From: a virus
Reading direction: 5' to 3' (one strand)
DNA length: 64,000 nucleotides
Virus record (IMG/VR): IMGVR_UViG_3300046740_000358
Span: 1-64,000 of that record
How positions within the stretch are numbered: position 1 is the stretch's first letter; each line of letters begins with the position of its first letter. Below, piece after piece: positions 31,736-39,595 of this stretch. The notes under the pieces are model-generated. The model made no database searches, had not been told where the DNA came from, and worked only from the letters and a program-made list of their open reading frames with translations. A program made the translations under genes and the position numbers.

Positions 31736-31998
31736 CAGTGCTTCTCCTTGGCTTTGCGCTGGCGCTCCATCTCGACCCGATACCTCCTATGGTACTCCGC
31801 TTCCTCGTCCATCAGTTCCCAGAAGTCCGCCAAGTGGTTGATGGTGTAGGTCCCGTCGAGGAGTTCCCTCCGGCTGCACAGCGGCGGGTCGCGCGCGATG
31901 ACGCGCATGATTCGCCAGTCGATGTTGGCCGAGACGATCGGCTTGATGTCTACGTCAGGGGGAGCGGGCTCGAAGGCGAGTCCGCGTCGGAGAAAAAA
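31735..31998 (-). CDS. -1 frameshift extension of the tail assembly chaperone (gpGT-type)
   Basis: A second frame, in the -1 register to the chaperone gene, begins at the slippery site 31998-31992 and runs to a TGA at 31735-31737 that overlaps the tape-measure ATG (TGATG). It reads LRRGLAFEPAPPDVDIKPIVS, then MRVIARDPPLCSRRELLDG, YTINHLADFWELMDEEAEYHR and a Lys-rich end. It has no good start of its own near its beginning; a later ATG at 31908 lacks a clear role. As in lambda G-T, this would be the tape-measure-binding part of a 241-residue fusion product. Confidence 0.7.
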   Translation of the reverse strand, partial: FFLRRGLAFEPAPPDVDIKPIVSANIDWRIMRVIARDPPLCSRRELLDGTYTINHLADFWELMDEEAEYHRRYRVEMERQRKAKEKH

Positions 31999-32459
31999 TC
32001 GCGGTAATTCTCCCGCAGAGCGGGGAGCAAGACCTGCCACACGAGTTTGGGCCGCCCGCCGAAGACGGTCTGAAACATGGCGCTGTCCGCCAAGGGGGCG
32101 TGTGAGGCGTTCCCCTTCCCCGGCTCCCGCTCGGCGGTGACGTGCGCGAACACCGTCTTGACGATGGCCAAGTATTCGTTCGGGTCTGCCGTCTGCAGGA
32201 TCGTCGAGATGGCCTTGAGCGCGCTGGCGCCGCTGGCCTCGTCGGCAGAGAACATCTCCATGACCTGGGCCAGTGTCAACTTCCGGACGTCCCCCTGTTG
32301 GGAGGAGAACGCGATCAGGAGGCGAAAGGCCGTCTCCCCGATCTGCTTGACGATGCGAAGGGAAATGAGAAAGGACGTCTCCGCCGGCATCACGCCGAAC
32401 GAAAACGTCCTCCCACCGATGGTCTCTTGGGGTGCGCTCATGGACACCAGCGTATCCAC
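31950..32459 (-). CDS. tail assembly chaperone, main frame (gpG-type)
   Basis: 169 residues, GTG start at 32459 with GGGGAG five bases upstream; ATG 32441 (MSAPQETIGGRTFSFGVMP) is an alternative. Helical domain with ETSFLISLRIVKQIGETAFRLL and YLAIVKTVFAHVTAEREPG. By place and order between the tube and tape-measure genes this is the chaperone that folds the tape measure. The shift heptamer lies 14 codons before its own stop, matching the lambda G/GT scheme. Confidence 0.75.
   Translation of the reverse strand: MDTLVSMSAPQETIGGRTFSFGVMPAETSFLISLRIVKQIGETAFRLLIAFSSQQGDVRKLTLAQVMEMFSADEASGASALKAISTILQTADPNEYLAIVKTVFAHVTAEREPGKGNASHAPLADSAMFQTVFGGRPKLVWQVLLPALRENYRDFFSDADSPSSPLPLT
31992..31998 (-). 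promoter_or_regulatory. -1 ribosomal frameshift slippery heptamer
   Basis: T TTT TTC on the minus strand (GA|T TTT TTC in zero frame), the canonical X-XXY-YYZ form with U-rich pairing in both sites. Shifting gives TTT TTT CTC and enters the open -1 frame. Located before the tape measure, as in most tailed phages. Confidence 0.8.
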
Positions 32460-32486
32460 GAACGCTCCCCATGGTCAAACCAGCCC

Positions 32487-32930
32487 CTACAGGTCGAAGA
32501 TCGACGCCCCGCCGTAGGTGTGGTCGGTGCGCTCGATGACGAGGGTCCATTCCATGTCGCTGGGCTTCTCGCCGCGGCCGAAATCGGCGGGCTTCTTGAT
32601 GTAGCCCACCGTCCCGATCGCCACGTCCTGGAGGGCCTGGTCCTTGGCGTAGAAGCGGATCGGGACGAAGGTCGCCGGCCCGCCCTCTTGGAGTTCGCAC
32701 AGCGTCCCCAGGTAGGTGTTCGAAGCGCTGTCGGCGGCGAACTTGAAGGTCACCTCGCCGCTGCGATCGCGGCTGCGAAAGACGGTCATGCGACCGTCCG
32801 CCCCCACCTCGTCGCTGAATGAATCGGTGCGTCGCTTGACGGTGACGACGTCGTCGCCCTTGGCGAACCCCCCGAGCGTCACCCCGTTGAGGATCCACGT
32901 CCAGGAGGCAAAGTCATATGGCATTTTCAT
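32487..32930 (-). CDS. tail tube protein (KPP10-type, DUF3277 family)
   Basis: 147 residues. YDFASWTWILNGVTLGGFAKGDD, RMTVFRSRDRSGEVTFKFAADSASNTYLGTL, FVPIRFYAKDQAL and FGRGEKPSDMEWTLVIERTDH are the pattern of the DUF3277 tube family, known from KPP10-like phages. It follows the sheath gene directly, as expected. A hexamer stack of this protein makes the inner tail tube. Confidence 0.85.
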   Translation of the reverse strand: MKMPYDFASWTWILNGVTLGGFAKGDDVVTVKRRTDSFSDEVGADGRMTVFRSRDRSGEVTFKFAADSASNTYLGTLCELQEGGPATFVPIRFYAKDQALQDVAIGTVGYIKKPADFGRGEKPSDMEWTLVIERTDHTYGGASIFDL

Positions 32931-32960
32931 TGGTCAGGTCTCCTTGGAGGAAGGTCCGTT

Positions 32961-34451
32961 TCAGCGGTCGAAGACGAAGGTGATGGCCGCGCCGTGGAAG
33001 GCGCCAGCGCCCTTGGCGGCGATGGTGATGGGCGGGGTGATGCGGATCGCCCGGTCCGATACCGACTGAGTCGCCATCGGCTCCATGCGCAGGCGGTAGC
33101 CGGTCTTCATGAACTCGCCCTGGGTGACGAGGTTGGCGATCGAAGCGCTGAGCCACGTGCCGGGGGCGAAGAACCCGTTTCTCACGAACTTCTCGCAGGC
33201 CGGGATCGCCCCCTGCAAGACCTGCTGGCCGCCCGCGTCGGTCTGCTTGACCTTGGTGGTTGGGGTCGCCAGCGCGGTGAAGACGCCGTTCTGGACCTCG
33301 GCCGAGAAGGCGTCGAGGCCAAAGCGCTCGTCCGAAAACACCCCGTCGGCCATCTTGCCGTTCTCGAGCTCGTTGAGCCCGGTCGCGCCCGGGGCCGCGC
33401 GGGTGACGTAGAAGTTCCCGTTTTTGGCCTTCATCGCCGCGATCTGGGTGGGGGTCAGGTTGCTCGCCGTGACGCCCGGGAGCTGCTTGAACATCAGCGT
33501 CCCCATGCCGTCGATCGCGTTCAGGTTGGTCACCTGCTCGCGCGCCATCGCCGACACCGCCGCGTAGGGCGTCTCCTGGTAGAGCACGAACGTGTAGCCG
33601 TACGATGTCGCCTGGGCGTAGTACATCAGGTCGGTGGTCGACGCCGGGTCGTAGCAGGTGACGTCCGGCGTGGTGCACCAGAACTTGATCTTGTTGGTCT
33701 GGCAGAACGCCATGCAGTCCTTGTTGTCCTGCACGCTGTTCTGCTGGGGAATGGCCAGGCCGTACCAACCGGCATCGAGCGCCAGCGTGGCGGTCAGGCT
33801 GGCGGTCATCGACTCGATGGCGATGCCGTCGACCTTGCGGGCGCCCGTGGTCACGGTGATCTGCAGGAGCGCCGTGATGTCCACCGGGGCGCCGCCGCCG
33901 GTGGGAGCCACCGCGTACGACACGAGGCTGGTCGCGCCGGTGGTGGGGCTGTTGATGACGAAGCGCCCGTTGGTGAACGTGCACGTCGTCGAGGCGAGGC
34001 CCGCGGCGAGCTTGGTCTGAATCAGCGCCGCGACGGCCGCCATGCTGGCCGCGCCCGACAGGTTCAAGGCCGTGACCTGGATCAGGGTGGCGTTCACCGT
34101 GATGTCGAACCCGCCGTTGGTGATCGCGGTGTACGAGGCCAGCACCTGGGTCACGCCGCCGCTCAGCAACTTGCCCGACTGCGCGGTCAAGAACTGACGA
34201 CCGATCTTGAACGGACCCGCCGGCCGCGGGATCTGCGCGTAGTACATGTTGGTCGCGAGGTACTCCTCGCTGGTCGCCGAGAAGCCCGCGGCGGTGGCGT
34301 CCGACGGCTGGGCGGTGATCAGCACCCGCGACTCGAGGGGAAGGACGGTGGACCGCCCGACGAACATGCCGGCGCCGAACCCCTGCACGCCGGGAGGGAT
34401 CGCCGAGGCAAGCACGGTGACGGGGACGATCGAATCAAGGGTGACGCTCAT
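32961..34451 (-). CDS. contractile tail sheath protein (DUF3383 type)
   Basis: 496 residues from ATG 34451 with GAGGT seven bases upstream. VTLDSIVPVTVLASAIPPGVQGFGAGMFVGRS at the N-terminus, then an insertion domain (residues 95-235), and FWCTTPDVTCYDPASTTDLM, VSAMAREQVTNLNAIDGMGTLMFKQLPG toward the C-terminus, match DUF3383 sheath proteins. This proves a contractile tail. The gene is directly upstream of the tube gene. Confidence 0.92.
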   Translation of the reverse strand: MSVTLDSIVPVTVLASAIPPGVQGFGAGMFVGRSTVLPLESRVLITAQPSDATAAGFSATSEEYLATNMYYAQIPRPAGPFKIGRQFLTAQSGKLLSGGVTQVLASYTAITNGGFDITVNATLIQVTALNLSGAASMAAVAALIQTKLAAGLASTTCTFTNGRFVINSPTTGATSLVSYAVAPTGGGAPVDITALLQITVTTGARKVDGIAIESMTASLTATLALDAGWYGLAIPQQNSVQDNKDCMAFCQTNKIKFWCTTPDVTCYDPASTTDLMYYAQATSYGYTFVLYQETPYAAVSAMAREQVTNLNAIDGMGTLMFKQLPGVTASNLTPTQIAAMKAKNGNFYVTRAAPGATGLNELENGKMADGVFSDERFGLDAFSAEVQNGVFTALATPTTKVKQTDAGGQQVLQGAIPACEKFVRNGFFAPGTWLSASIANLVTQGEFMKTGYRLRMEPMATQSVSDRAIRITPPITIAAKGAGAFHGAAITFVFDR

Positions 34452-34463
34452 GGGCTTACCTCA

Positions 34464-35117
34464 TCAAGGGGTGATTGTTTTCGTGGTGACGCCGCCGGCC
34501 GGGTTCTCGACCGTGATGCCGGTGCTGCCGAGCGAAGCGAAGGTGGAGACGGGAGCATTCTCGGACGCGATCACGGAGATGTACAGATCCACCTGCCCGC
34601 GGCTCTCGCGGTGGGCGTCGGCGATGCCCGACAGGTTGCGCGCCTTGCTGGCCCCGATGAAGCCGATGTTCGCCGCGCGCAGCAACTCCGCGAACGTGGT
34701 CAGGCGCAGGCGTAGGGGCAGCCGCTTCGCTCGGTCGTAGGCCGCCGTCGTGAAGACGGGCAGCCCCTCGTCGTCGGCCGCCGGCGCCTTGCCCCGAAAG
34801 AAATTGACCGACACGGTCAGGTACTGCTGGACCGTCACGGCCTCGAGCTCGGAGCCGTCCTCCTGGGTGGCGTTGACGGCCTCCGGGATCGCGGCGTCTT
34901 CGTTGTCGATGAACGTGAAGGTCGCGAACTCCTCGCCGACGTTCCCGGTCGGCGCGTCCTGGCCCGCCCACCGCACGCTGTTCGGCGCCATCTCCATGGC
35001 CGCCTCGATGATGTCGCCGATGGCGCGGCCCAGCCGGTCAGACCCGGGGACCTCGAGCCCGACGGGGGGCTCGCCGCCGTAGTCGGAGGCCCAGCCCTCT
35101 TGCCATGCGGTGGTCAT
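34464..35117 (-). CDS. neck/tail terminator protein (LIC_12616-like)
   Basis: 217 residues from ATG 35117 (MTTAWQEGWASDYGG). GDIIEAAMEMAPNSVRWAGQD, FATFTFIDNEDAAIPEAVN, then LTVSVNFFRGKAP and YDRAKRLPLRLRLTTFAELL fit proteins placed between head-tail connectors and sheath. They cap the tail at the neck. The assignment rests on position and a moderate match to the neck-terminator pattern. Confidence 0.65.
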   Translation of the reverse strand: MTTAWQEGWASDYGGEPPVGLEVPGSDRLGRAIGDIIEAAMEMAPNSVRWAGQDAPTGNVGEEFATFTFIDNEDAAIPEAVNATQEDGSELEAVTVQQYLTVSVNFFRGKAPAADDEGLPVFTTAAYDRAKRLPLRLRLTTFAELLRAANIGFIGASKARNLSGIADAHRESRGQVDLYISVIASENAPVSTFASLGSTGITVENPAGGVTTKTITP

Positions 35118-35416
35118 GCGGGAACCCACTTCCCCTCGCGGATGAAACCGTGATGCCCGCACGTCGTGCAGAGCACGGAGGGGGACAACGTCAGGGGCTC
35201 CTCGCTCTCGACGGCCCACGATGGCCTCGTGGTGGTGTCGTTGAGCGGGATGCGAAGGCGCACGTACCCAGAGCATCGCGCTCCGGCATTATCGTCATGC
35301 TCCTCGATGAGCCCGACCACCTGGCCCTCGTAGACCATGGGGATGAGCGTCACTCCGTGGCCGATGTCGATCTTGCCCTTCTTCTGGTTCTCCAGAACGA
35401 GGTAGTCGAGGCTCAT
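35114..35416 (-). CDS. DUF6527 family protein
   Basis: 100 residues from ATG 35416 (MSLDYLVLENQKKGKIDIG). PSWAVESEEPLTLSPSVLCTTCGHHGFIREGKWV is the DUF6527 signature with a CxxCGxHGFI zinc-like motif. The family occurs in phages and islands and has unknown function. Here it sits inside the neck gene cluster, which is unusual for a cargo gene. Confidence 0.75.
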   Translation of the reverse strand: MSLDYLVLENQKKGKIDIGHGVTLIPMVYEGQVVGLIEEHDDNAGARCSGYVRLRIPLNDTTTRPSWAVESEEPLTLSPSVLCTTCGHHGFIREGKWVPA

Positions 35417-35781
35417 GCTGACCTCGGAGGCAAGAAGCCCTCGGCGACGGCGTAGGTGTACCCGTGGGCCTGCCACGCCTCGGCCTTCATGACCCGGTAG
35501 TGCTTGTCCCCGTCGATCACCACGTCCGACAGGACCGCGGCCCCGTCGCCCTTGCGGATCGCGGTGGCGCTCCAGATCTCCACCAGTTCCGTGGAGCGCT
35601 CGCCCTCGGCCATCTGCTCGATGGTCTCCGGCGACGCCGGCTGGATGATGCCCACGGCGGGGATCTCGTCGTACCCCTGGACGCGGAACGCTCTCGAGGC
35701 GTCGAAGTCCCCGCGGGGTCGCTTGATCGTGAATGACCGGGCGAAGTCCGGATCGGTCATCATCTCCGAAACGTCGATCAC
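35413..35781 (-). CDS. probable head-closure or neck protein, 122 aa
   Basis: MIDVSEMMTDPDFARSFTIKR begins a barrel-like sequence (AVGIIQPASPETIEQMAEGERSTELVEIWS, DVVIDGDKHYRVMKAEAWQAHGYTYAVAEGFL) in the style of head-closure/neck proteins that plug the portal. Location between the gp10-like tail-completion and DUF6527 genes supports it. No firm family. Confidence 0.65.
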   Translation of the reverse strand: MIDVSEMMTDPDFARSFTIKRPRGDFDASRAFRVQGYDEIPAVGIIQPASPETIEQMAEGERSTELVEIWSATAIRKGDGAAVLSDVVIDGDKHYRVMKAEAWQAHGYTYAVAEGFLPPRSA

Positions 35782-36236
35782 GGCGTCACCTGGTAGGTCA
35801 CGGTCTGCAGCACTTGCGACGTGTCGATCAGGGGCTTGCTCGACCCCTTACGTCGGATGGTCGACGGGGCGTTGGGCACCCACGGCCCAGCCACGATCGC
35901 CCGCTGGACCTCGCTCTTGCCGTACTCGCCCAGCAGGCCCAGCGCGCGCGATGCCGCCATGCGACCGTCGATCACGCCCTTCAGGTTGGCCTTGTTGAGC
36001 GCGCGGACCCCGGGCTGCGCCCGCTTGATGCCCGTGCGCAGCGCCGGCCGCTCCGGGATGGTCTCGGTCCCGAACTCGTTCCACGCGGCCACCTGAGCGA
36101 CCGACGTCCCGTCAGCGTACTTCGGGCCCTGGGCCCAGCCGATCTTCACGGTGGCGTGCGCCAGCGCGCGCAAGCGAGCCTCCACGGCGCCCAGGCCGGG
36201 GAGTTTCGAGCTTTGTGCATTGGTGCGCATGGTCAA
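35778..36236 (-). CDS. tail completion/neck protein of HK97 gp10-like type
   Basis: 152 residues; TTG 36236 (TTGA overlap) or ATG 36230. VKIGWAQGPKYADGTSVAQVAAWNEFGTETIPERPALR is the entry pattern of gp10-like tail-completion proteins, and GPWVPNAPSTIRRKGSSKPLIDTSQVL is the usual end. These join the tail to the head. Neighbouring DUF4054 and neck genes support this. Confidence 0.8.
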   Translation of the reverse strand: MTMRTNAQSSKLPGLGAVEARLRALAHATVKIGWAQGPKYADGTSVAQVAAWNEFGTETIPERPALRTGIKRAQPGVRALNKANLKGVIDGRMAASRALGLLGEYGKSEVQRAIVAGPWVPNAPSTIRRKGSSKPLIDTSQVLQTVTYQVTP

Positions 36237-36619
36237 CAGACCGGAGCCGCGAGCGTCGAGCCGCCGAAGACGAGCTCGACGAGGTAGGTGTACCGCTGGC
36301 CGAACCGGGTCCAGCCGTACGGGTTGTTCATGTTGGCCAAGATGACCTGGGCATCGCGCTGGACCAGCACCCGCCCGACTTGCTTCATCGTCTCGGTCCC
36401 GCTGGCGGCGCCGACCGCGCCGACGGTCGCCAAGATCTTGTTGGCCACCAGCCGGTCAGCTACCCAGTTGGTGACGCCCTCGACGTAGAAGGTGCCCCAC
36501 TCGGTGACCGACAGGTAGGTAGCCGACGCGGTCAGAGCGGCCTGCACCGTCGGGTCCGGCCACTCCGTGACCGAATCGAACAGCGGTGTCATGGCCGCCC
36601 TGAATTCCGCGACGGTCAT
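36233..36619 (-). CDS. head-tail adaptor (DUF4054)
   Basis: 128 residues from ATG 36619 (MTVAEFRAAMTPLFDSV). The pattern FRAAMTPLFDSVTEWPDPTVQAALTASATYLSVTEWG matches DUF4054, with a helical pair WVADRLVANKILATVG. These adaptors bind the portal and start the neck. It lies between the capsid-region gene and the gp10-like gene. Confidence 0.8.
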   Translation of the reverse strand: MTVAEFRAAMTPLFDSVTEWPDPTVQAALTASATYLSVTEWGTFYVEGVTNWVADRLVANKILATVGAVGAASGTETMKQVGRVLVQRDAQVILANMNNPYGWTRFGQRYTYLVELVFGGSTLAAPVC

Positions 36620-36621
36620 GG

Positions 36622-36933
36622 TTACTTCTTGGGCTGCCCCTTGTCGGCTTCCTTGCCCTCGGTAACCGCCTCGACCACCAGTTGCGGGCGGCCGCGGTGA
36701 TCGTTCTTCAGCCACGACGCCGTGACCGGGTGGCCCTTCATCCGCTCGATGACGGCCGAGTCGACCTCGACCTCCCCGGGCGTCTCGATGCCGACGCCGT
36801 CCATCCCCGTCCGAATCCCAAGGCGAGGAAATTTGATGAGCCCCGACGCCGCGCCCCCGGGAGCCGCCGCACTGCTGACGCCCGGGAGGTCGAAGTCGTG
36901 CTCCGCGAAGTTCTTGACGATCACTTTTGCCAT
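36622..36933 (-). CDS. small virion-region protein, 103 aa
   Basis: ATG 36933 (MAKVIVKNFAEHDFDLPGV); ATG start and position show it is not the longer 254-codon frame, which runs into the capsid gene. Residues 35-75 (FPRLGIRTGMDGVGIETPGEVEVDSAVIERMKGHP) look like a small beta domain. It lies between MCP and head-tail adaptor, where many phages carry a small head decoration or assembly protein. Confidence 0.6.
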   Translation of the reverse strand: MAKVIVKNFAEHDFDLPGVSSAAAPGGAASGLIKFPRLGIRTGMDGVGIETPGEVEVDSAVIERMKGHPVTASWLKNDHRGRPQLVVEAVTEGKEADKGQPKK

Positions 36934-37018
36934 GGGTCGGTCTCCTTGAAGTCTGGTCTCAGGCGGCGGCCGAGGACATTCGCGACCGCCACCTGTACGA
37001 GATTGGGCGACGAGGCCC

Positions 37019-37044
37019 GGAGCCGTCAAACCGGCCCCGGCTCC
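37019..37044 (-). terminator. hairpin just after the major capsid gene
   Basis: GGAGCCG (37019-37025) and CGGCTCC (37038-37044) form a 7-base-pair stem with a 12-base loop, starting 3 bases after the capsid stop. No T-tract follows. It may be a partial stop that keeps capsid RNA in excess, or a stabilising end. Confidence 0.4.
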
Positions 37045-37046
37045 TG

Positions 37047-38174
37047 CTACGTGGTGCCGTCCATGTAGTACATGTTGGTGACGCGCTTCACCTCGACACC
37101 GGAGAGGCGGAACTCGCCGGGGACCTTGACCTTGGTGTTCTCGAGTTGAGGCGCCAAGTAGGCCAGCGGCATCGGGATGTGGAAGACGAGGGTGTCTTCG
37201 TTGTTGACGTAGAACGTCGTGCGCCCCGTCGAGCTCGCGCCGGCGGTGGCCGCGGCGAAGATCGGGAGGATGGTCAACGGCTTGTTGGTGCTGGCCGTGT
37301 AGATGTTGTTCTCCTGGAGGAACTTCAGGATCGTGATGTTCGTCGAGTTCGCCGTGTTCAACGGCGTGACGGACAGGTACTGCCAAGCCAACTCGGGCAG
37401 GCCGACGGTGTCGGGCATCACGTTGAAGCCCGAGTTCGCGTAGACCTTCTGCATCCCGAAAGCGAAGTCGGTCAGGATCTCCGCCACGGAAGCGGCGGTA
37501 CTGCCGCCGATGCCGGCCGCGCCGGTCCAGTTCTTCGTCGAAGGGGTGACGGCCGACGTCACGCCCGCGTTGTTCAGGAGTCCCGTGAGGGCCTTCGGGG
37601 TGTCGCCCAGCAGGCCGACGCGGTTGCAGAAGCGCTGGTACGCCTGCACCGACGCCTGGAACCGGCGCTCAGACAGCGGCGCCTTCAGCAGGGCCGTCGT
37701 CCGGATCTCCTGCTGCGTGAACATGTACCCGACCTCGGCGCCGTGGATGTTGAAGGTCTTCTCCGACCAGGACACGTCGGCGTTGCCCGTGTCGTTGGCC
37801 TGAGAGTCAGCCCACTTGGCCTGACCGACCTGGTCTTCGATCTGGTAGCGGATCGAGGTTGCCGCGGGCCCTGCTTCGCCCGTGATCGGCAGGAGCCGCG
37901 TGTACTGCATCGGCTCGTAGTACCGGGGCAGGATCTTGGCCTCGGTGTACGCGAGTTGCGAGACGAAGAAGGCATAGCCTTCCGCCGCGTCACCCGCGCG
38001 CGGGCGCCGGCGCAGCATCGCCTGCTGCTCGGACGGGCTCCCGACCACGGTGTACAGCAAGGGCCGGAACATGGCGTCGAGGGCTTCGACGCGGTCCTGG
38101 TTCACCCACGCTTCCTTCAACTCGCCCGGGGCAAGCTGCTCGTCGGCGACCAGCACTCTCTTCAGGTTCTTCAT
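37047..38174 (-). CDS. major capsid protein (DUF2184 family)
   Basis: 375 residues from ATG 38174. LVADEQLAPGELKEAWVNQDRVEALDAMF, then SQLAYTEAKILPRYYEPMQYTRLLPITGEAGPAATSIRYQIEDQVGQAKW and SWSEKTFNIHGAEVGYMFTQQEI match the DUF2184 HK97-fold capsid family. NTKVKVPGEFRLSGVEVKRVTNMYYMDGT ends it. The SD upstream is weak (GAAAGA), unusual for a highly expressed gene. Downstream hairpin noted. Confidence 0.9.
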   Translation of the reverse strand: MKNLKRVLVADEQLAPGELKEAWVNQDRVEALDAMFRPLLYTVVGSPSEQQAMLRRRPRAGDAAEGYAFFVSQLAYTEAKILPRYYEPMQYTRLLPITGEAGPAATSIRYQIEDQVGQAKWADSQANDTGNADVSWSEKTFNIHGAEVGYMFTQQEIRTTALLKAPLSERRFQASVQAYQRFCNRVGLLGDTPKALTGLLNNAGVTSAVTPSTKNWTGAAGIGGSTAASVAEILTDFAFGMQKVYANSGFNVMPDTVGLPELAWQYLSVTPLNTANSTNITILKFLQENNIYTASTNKPLTILPIFAAATAGASSTGRTTFYVNNEDTLVFHIPMPLAYLAPQLENTKVKVPGEFRLSGVEVKRVTNMYYMDGTT

Positions 38175-38224
38175 TTTGGTTGTCTTTCGCTTTGTGGTTG
38201 AAGGTGGTGGACTGGACCGGCCGA

Positions 38225-38776
38225 TTAGGTCGTGACGCGACCGCGGACGCCGAGGCCCTGGACGAGGAGACGCGCCAACGCGCCCGACGCCACCGTGTCG
38301 AGGTACTTCGAGTTCAAGAGAACGATGCGGCCCGTGGTGGCCACGCCGCCCTTGCTCGAGGCGAAGGCTCCGGCGGTGGCGTTGCCGGCGCCGCCCGCGG
38401 TGATGATCAGGCCCTCGTCGCCTTCGCGAACGGCCTCAGCGACCTGGACCCAGATGCAGCCCTCGATCAGGTACGGGACGTTCTGGTACTGGGCGTACGA
38501 CACCACGCCCGCCACCGAAGATGGCGCCACGATCGCGTTGCGAACGGAGATGCCCGCGTAGCGATCGCCGTCAGCCGCCCAGGGCTTGACCTGCTGGTCG
38601 GTACCAGCCGCCGGCGCCGCCGCTCCCGTCGCGGCGATTGCCACGCCGAAGTCGATGCCCGTCGCGCTGCTGTTGATTCCCGTGAGGACCCGCGCCGGGA
38701 ACTGCGCCGAGATCATACCCGCGTAGGCGATCTCGAATTCCCGTCCGCCAGCCGTTGCCAAAGTCGCAAGTGCCAT
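38225..38776 (-). CDS. structural cement / head decoration protein (DUF2190, Gp24-like)
   Basis: 183 residues from ATG 38776 with AAGGAG eight bases upstream. A beta-rich protein with EFEIAYAGMISAQFPARVLTGIN, then KPWAADGDRYAGISVRNAIVAPS and EGCIWVQVAEAVREGDEGLIITAG is typical of small capsid cement proteins. Its place between protease/scaffold and capsid genes fits. It probably stabilises the expanded shell. Confidence 0.75.
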   Translation of the reverse strand: MALATLATAGGREFEIAYAGMISAQFPARVLTGINSSATGIDFGVAIAATGAAAPAAGTDQQVKPWAADGDRYAGISVRNAIVAPSSVAGVVSYAQYQNVPYLIEGCIWVQVAEAVREGDEGLIITAGGAGNATAGAFASSKGGVATTGRIVLLNSKYLDTVASGALARLLVQGLGVRGRVTT

Positions 38777-38833
38777 TGCTCATTCTCCTTGTAGTGGGGC
38801 CCGTTGTCCGTTTCGTTTCGTGGAGCGCGGGCC

Positions 38834-39595
38834 CTACTGCCGCGCCTCTTCGAGAACCGCTTCCGCCTCGGCGACCTTGCCCAGCCGGTGCAGCCGGTTG
38901 GCCTCGGTGACCGCATCCATGCCGGTGAAGCGCGGGGGCTTCCCGGCCTTCTGCGGCGCGCTGGTCGACGTCTCGCCGGCGCCGGCGCTGCCACCGCCAG
39001 CCAGCGCGGCGTCGCGGGCGCGGACGTCGGCGTCGTTGGCGCTGGCGTCACCCGTTCCGCGGAGGCGCTTGGCGATCGCGGCCGTCGTCGAGAACGTCGC
39101 GGTCACCACCTCGGCAGGAGCCTTGTCGAGCGCCACGGCCCCGAGGCCAGCGGTCACGATCGGCTTCAACTCTTCATCGTTCGCCATGATGGCCCCCAGC
39201 ACCTCGAGGCGGATCGCGGGGACCGTCTTCCCCTTGCTGTCGAAGTCCTTCACCAAGATCATCGCGTCGCCGACCACGGAGGTTCGTTCGATGGCGGCGA
39301 GCTCGACCAGGGCGGGGATGCCGTCCAGTTTCTTCTTGGCCTCGTCCAGCGCCGCGTCGGTCGCGCGCTTGGCGGCCTCGGCCGTGGACAACTTGCCCTC
39401 GGCAGCGTCGGCGCGCTCCTTCTCCATGTTGCGGCTCTTGGTCATGGCGTCGTGGGCCATGTAGCAGTCCTGCAGGCCGGTCATGTGACGGTCGTAGGCG
39501 TCCTGGACGTTGGTGACCTCGTTCTCGGCGACAGTGAACGAGAACCCCGGGACGGTGATGTCTCCGATCTTCTTGTCCTTCACGGTGATGCGCAT
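38834..39595 (-). CDS. nested scaffold protein starting inside the protease gene
   Basis: ATG 39595 (MRITVKDKKIGDITVPGF) is in the same frame as the long gene but has a perfect AAGGAG Shine-Dalgarno six bases upstream, at 39602-39607. The product would be 253 residues containing only the scaffold domain, from the linker onwards. Nested scaffolds made from protease genes are known (lambda C/Nu3 scheme). The start is therefore probably used, but no direct evidence exists. Confidence 0.6.
   Translation of the reverse strand: MRITVKDKKIGDITVPGFSFTVAENEVTNVQDAYDRHMTGLQDCYMAHDAMTKSRNMEKERADAAEGKLSTAEAAKRATDAALDEAKKKLDGIPALVELAAIERTSVVGDAMILVKDFDSKGKTVPAIRLEVLGAIMANDEELKPIVTAGLGAVALDKAPAEVVTATFSTTAAIAKRLRGTGDASANDADVRARDAALAGGGSAGAGETSTSAPQKAGKPPRFTGMDAVTEANRLHRLGKVAEAEAVLEEARQ

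Noticed and set aside
32994-34715. Plus-strand frame of 573 codons over the sheath gene
   Set aside because: Antisense shadow of the sheath gene; the minus frame has the DUF3383 pattern and a good ribosome site.
36927-38201. 424-codon plus-strand frame over the major capsid gene
   Set aside because: Shadow; the minus frame reads as a DUF2184 capsid protein.
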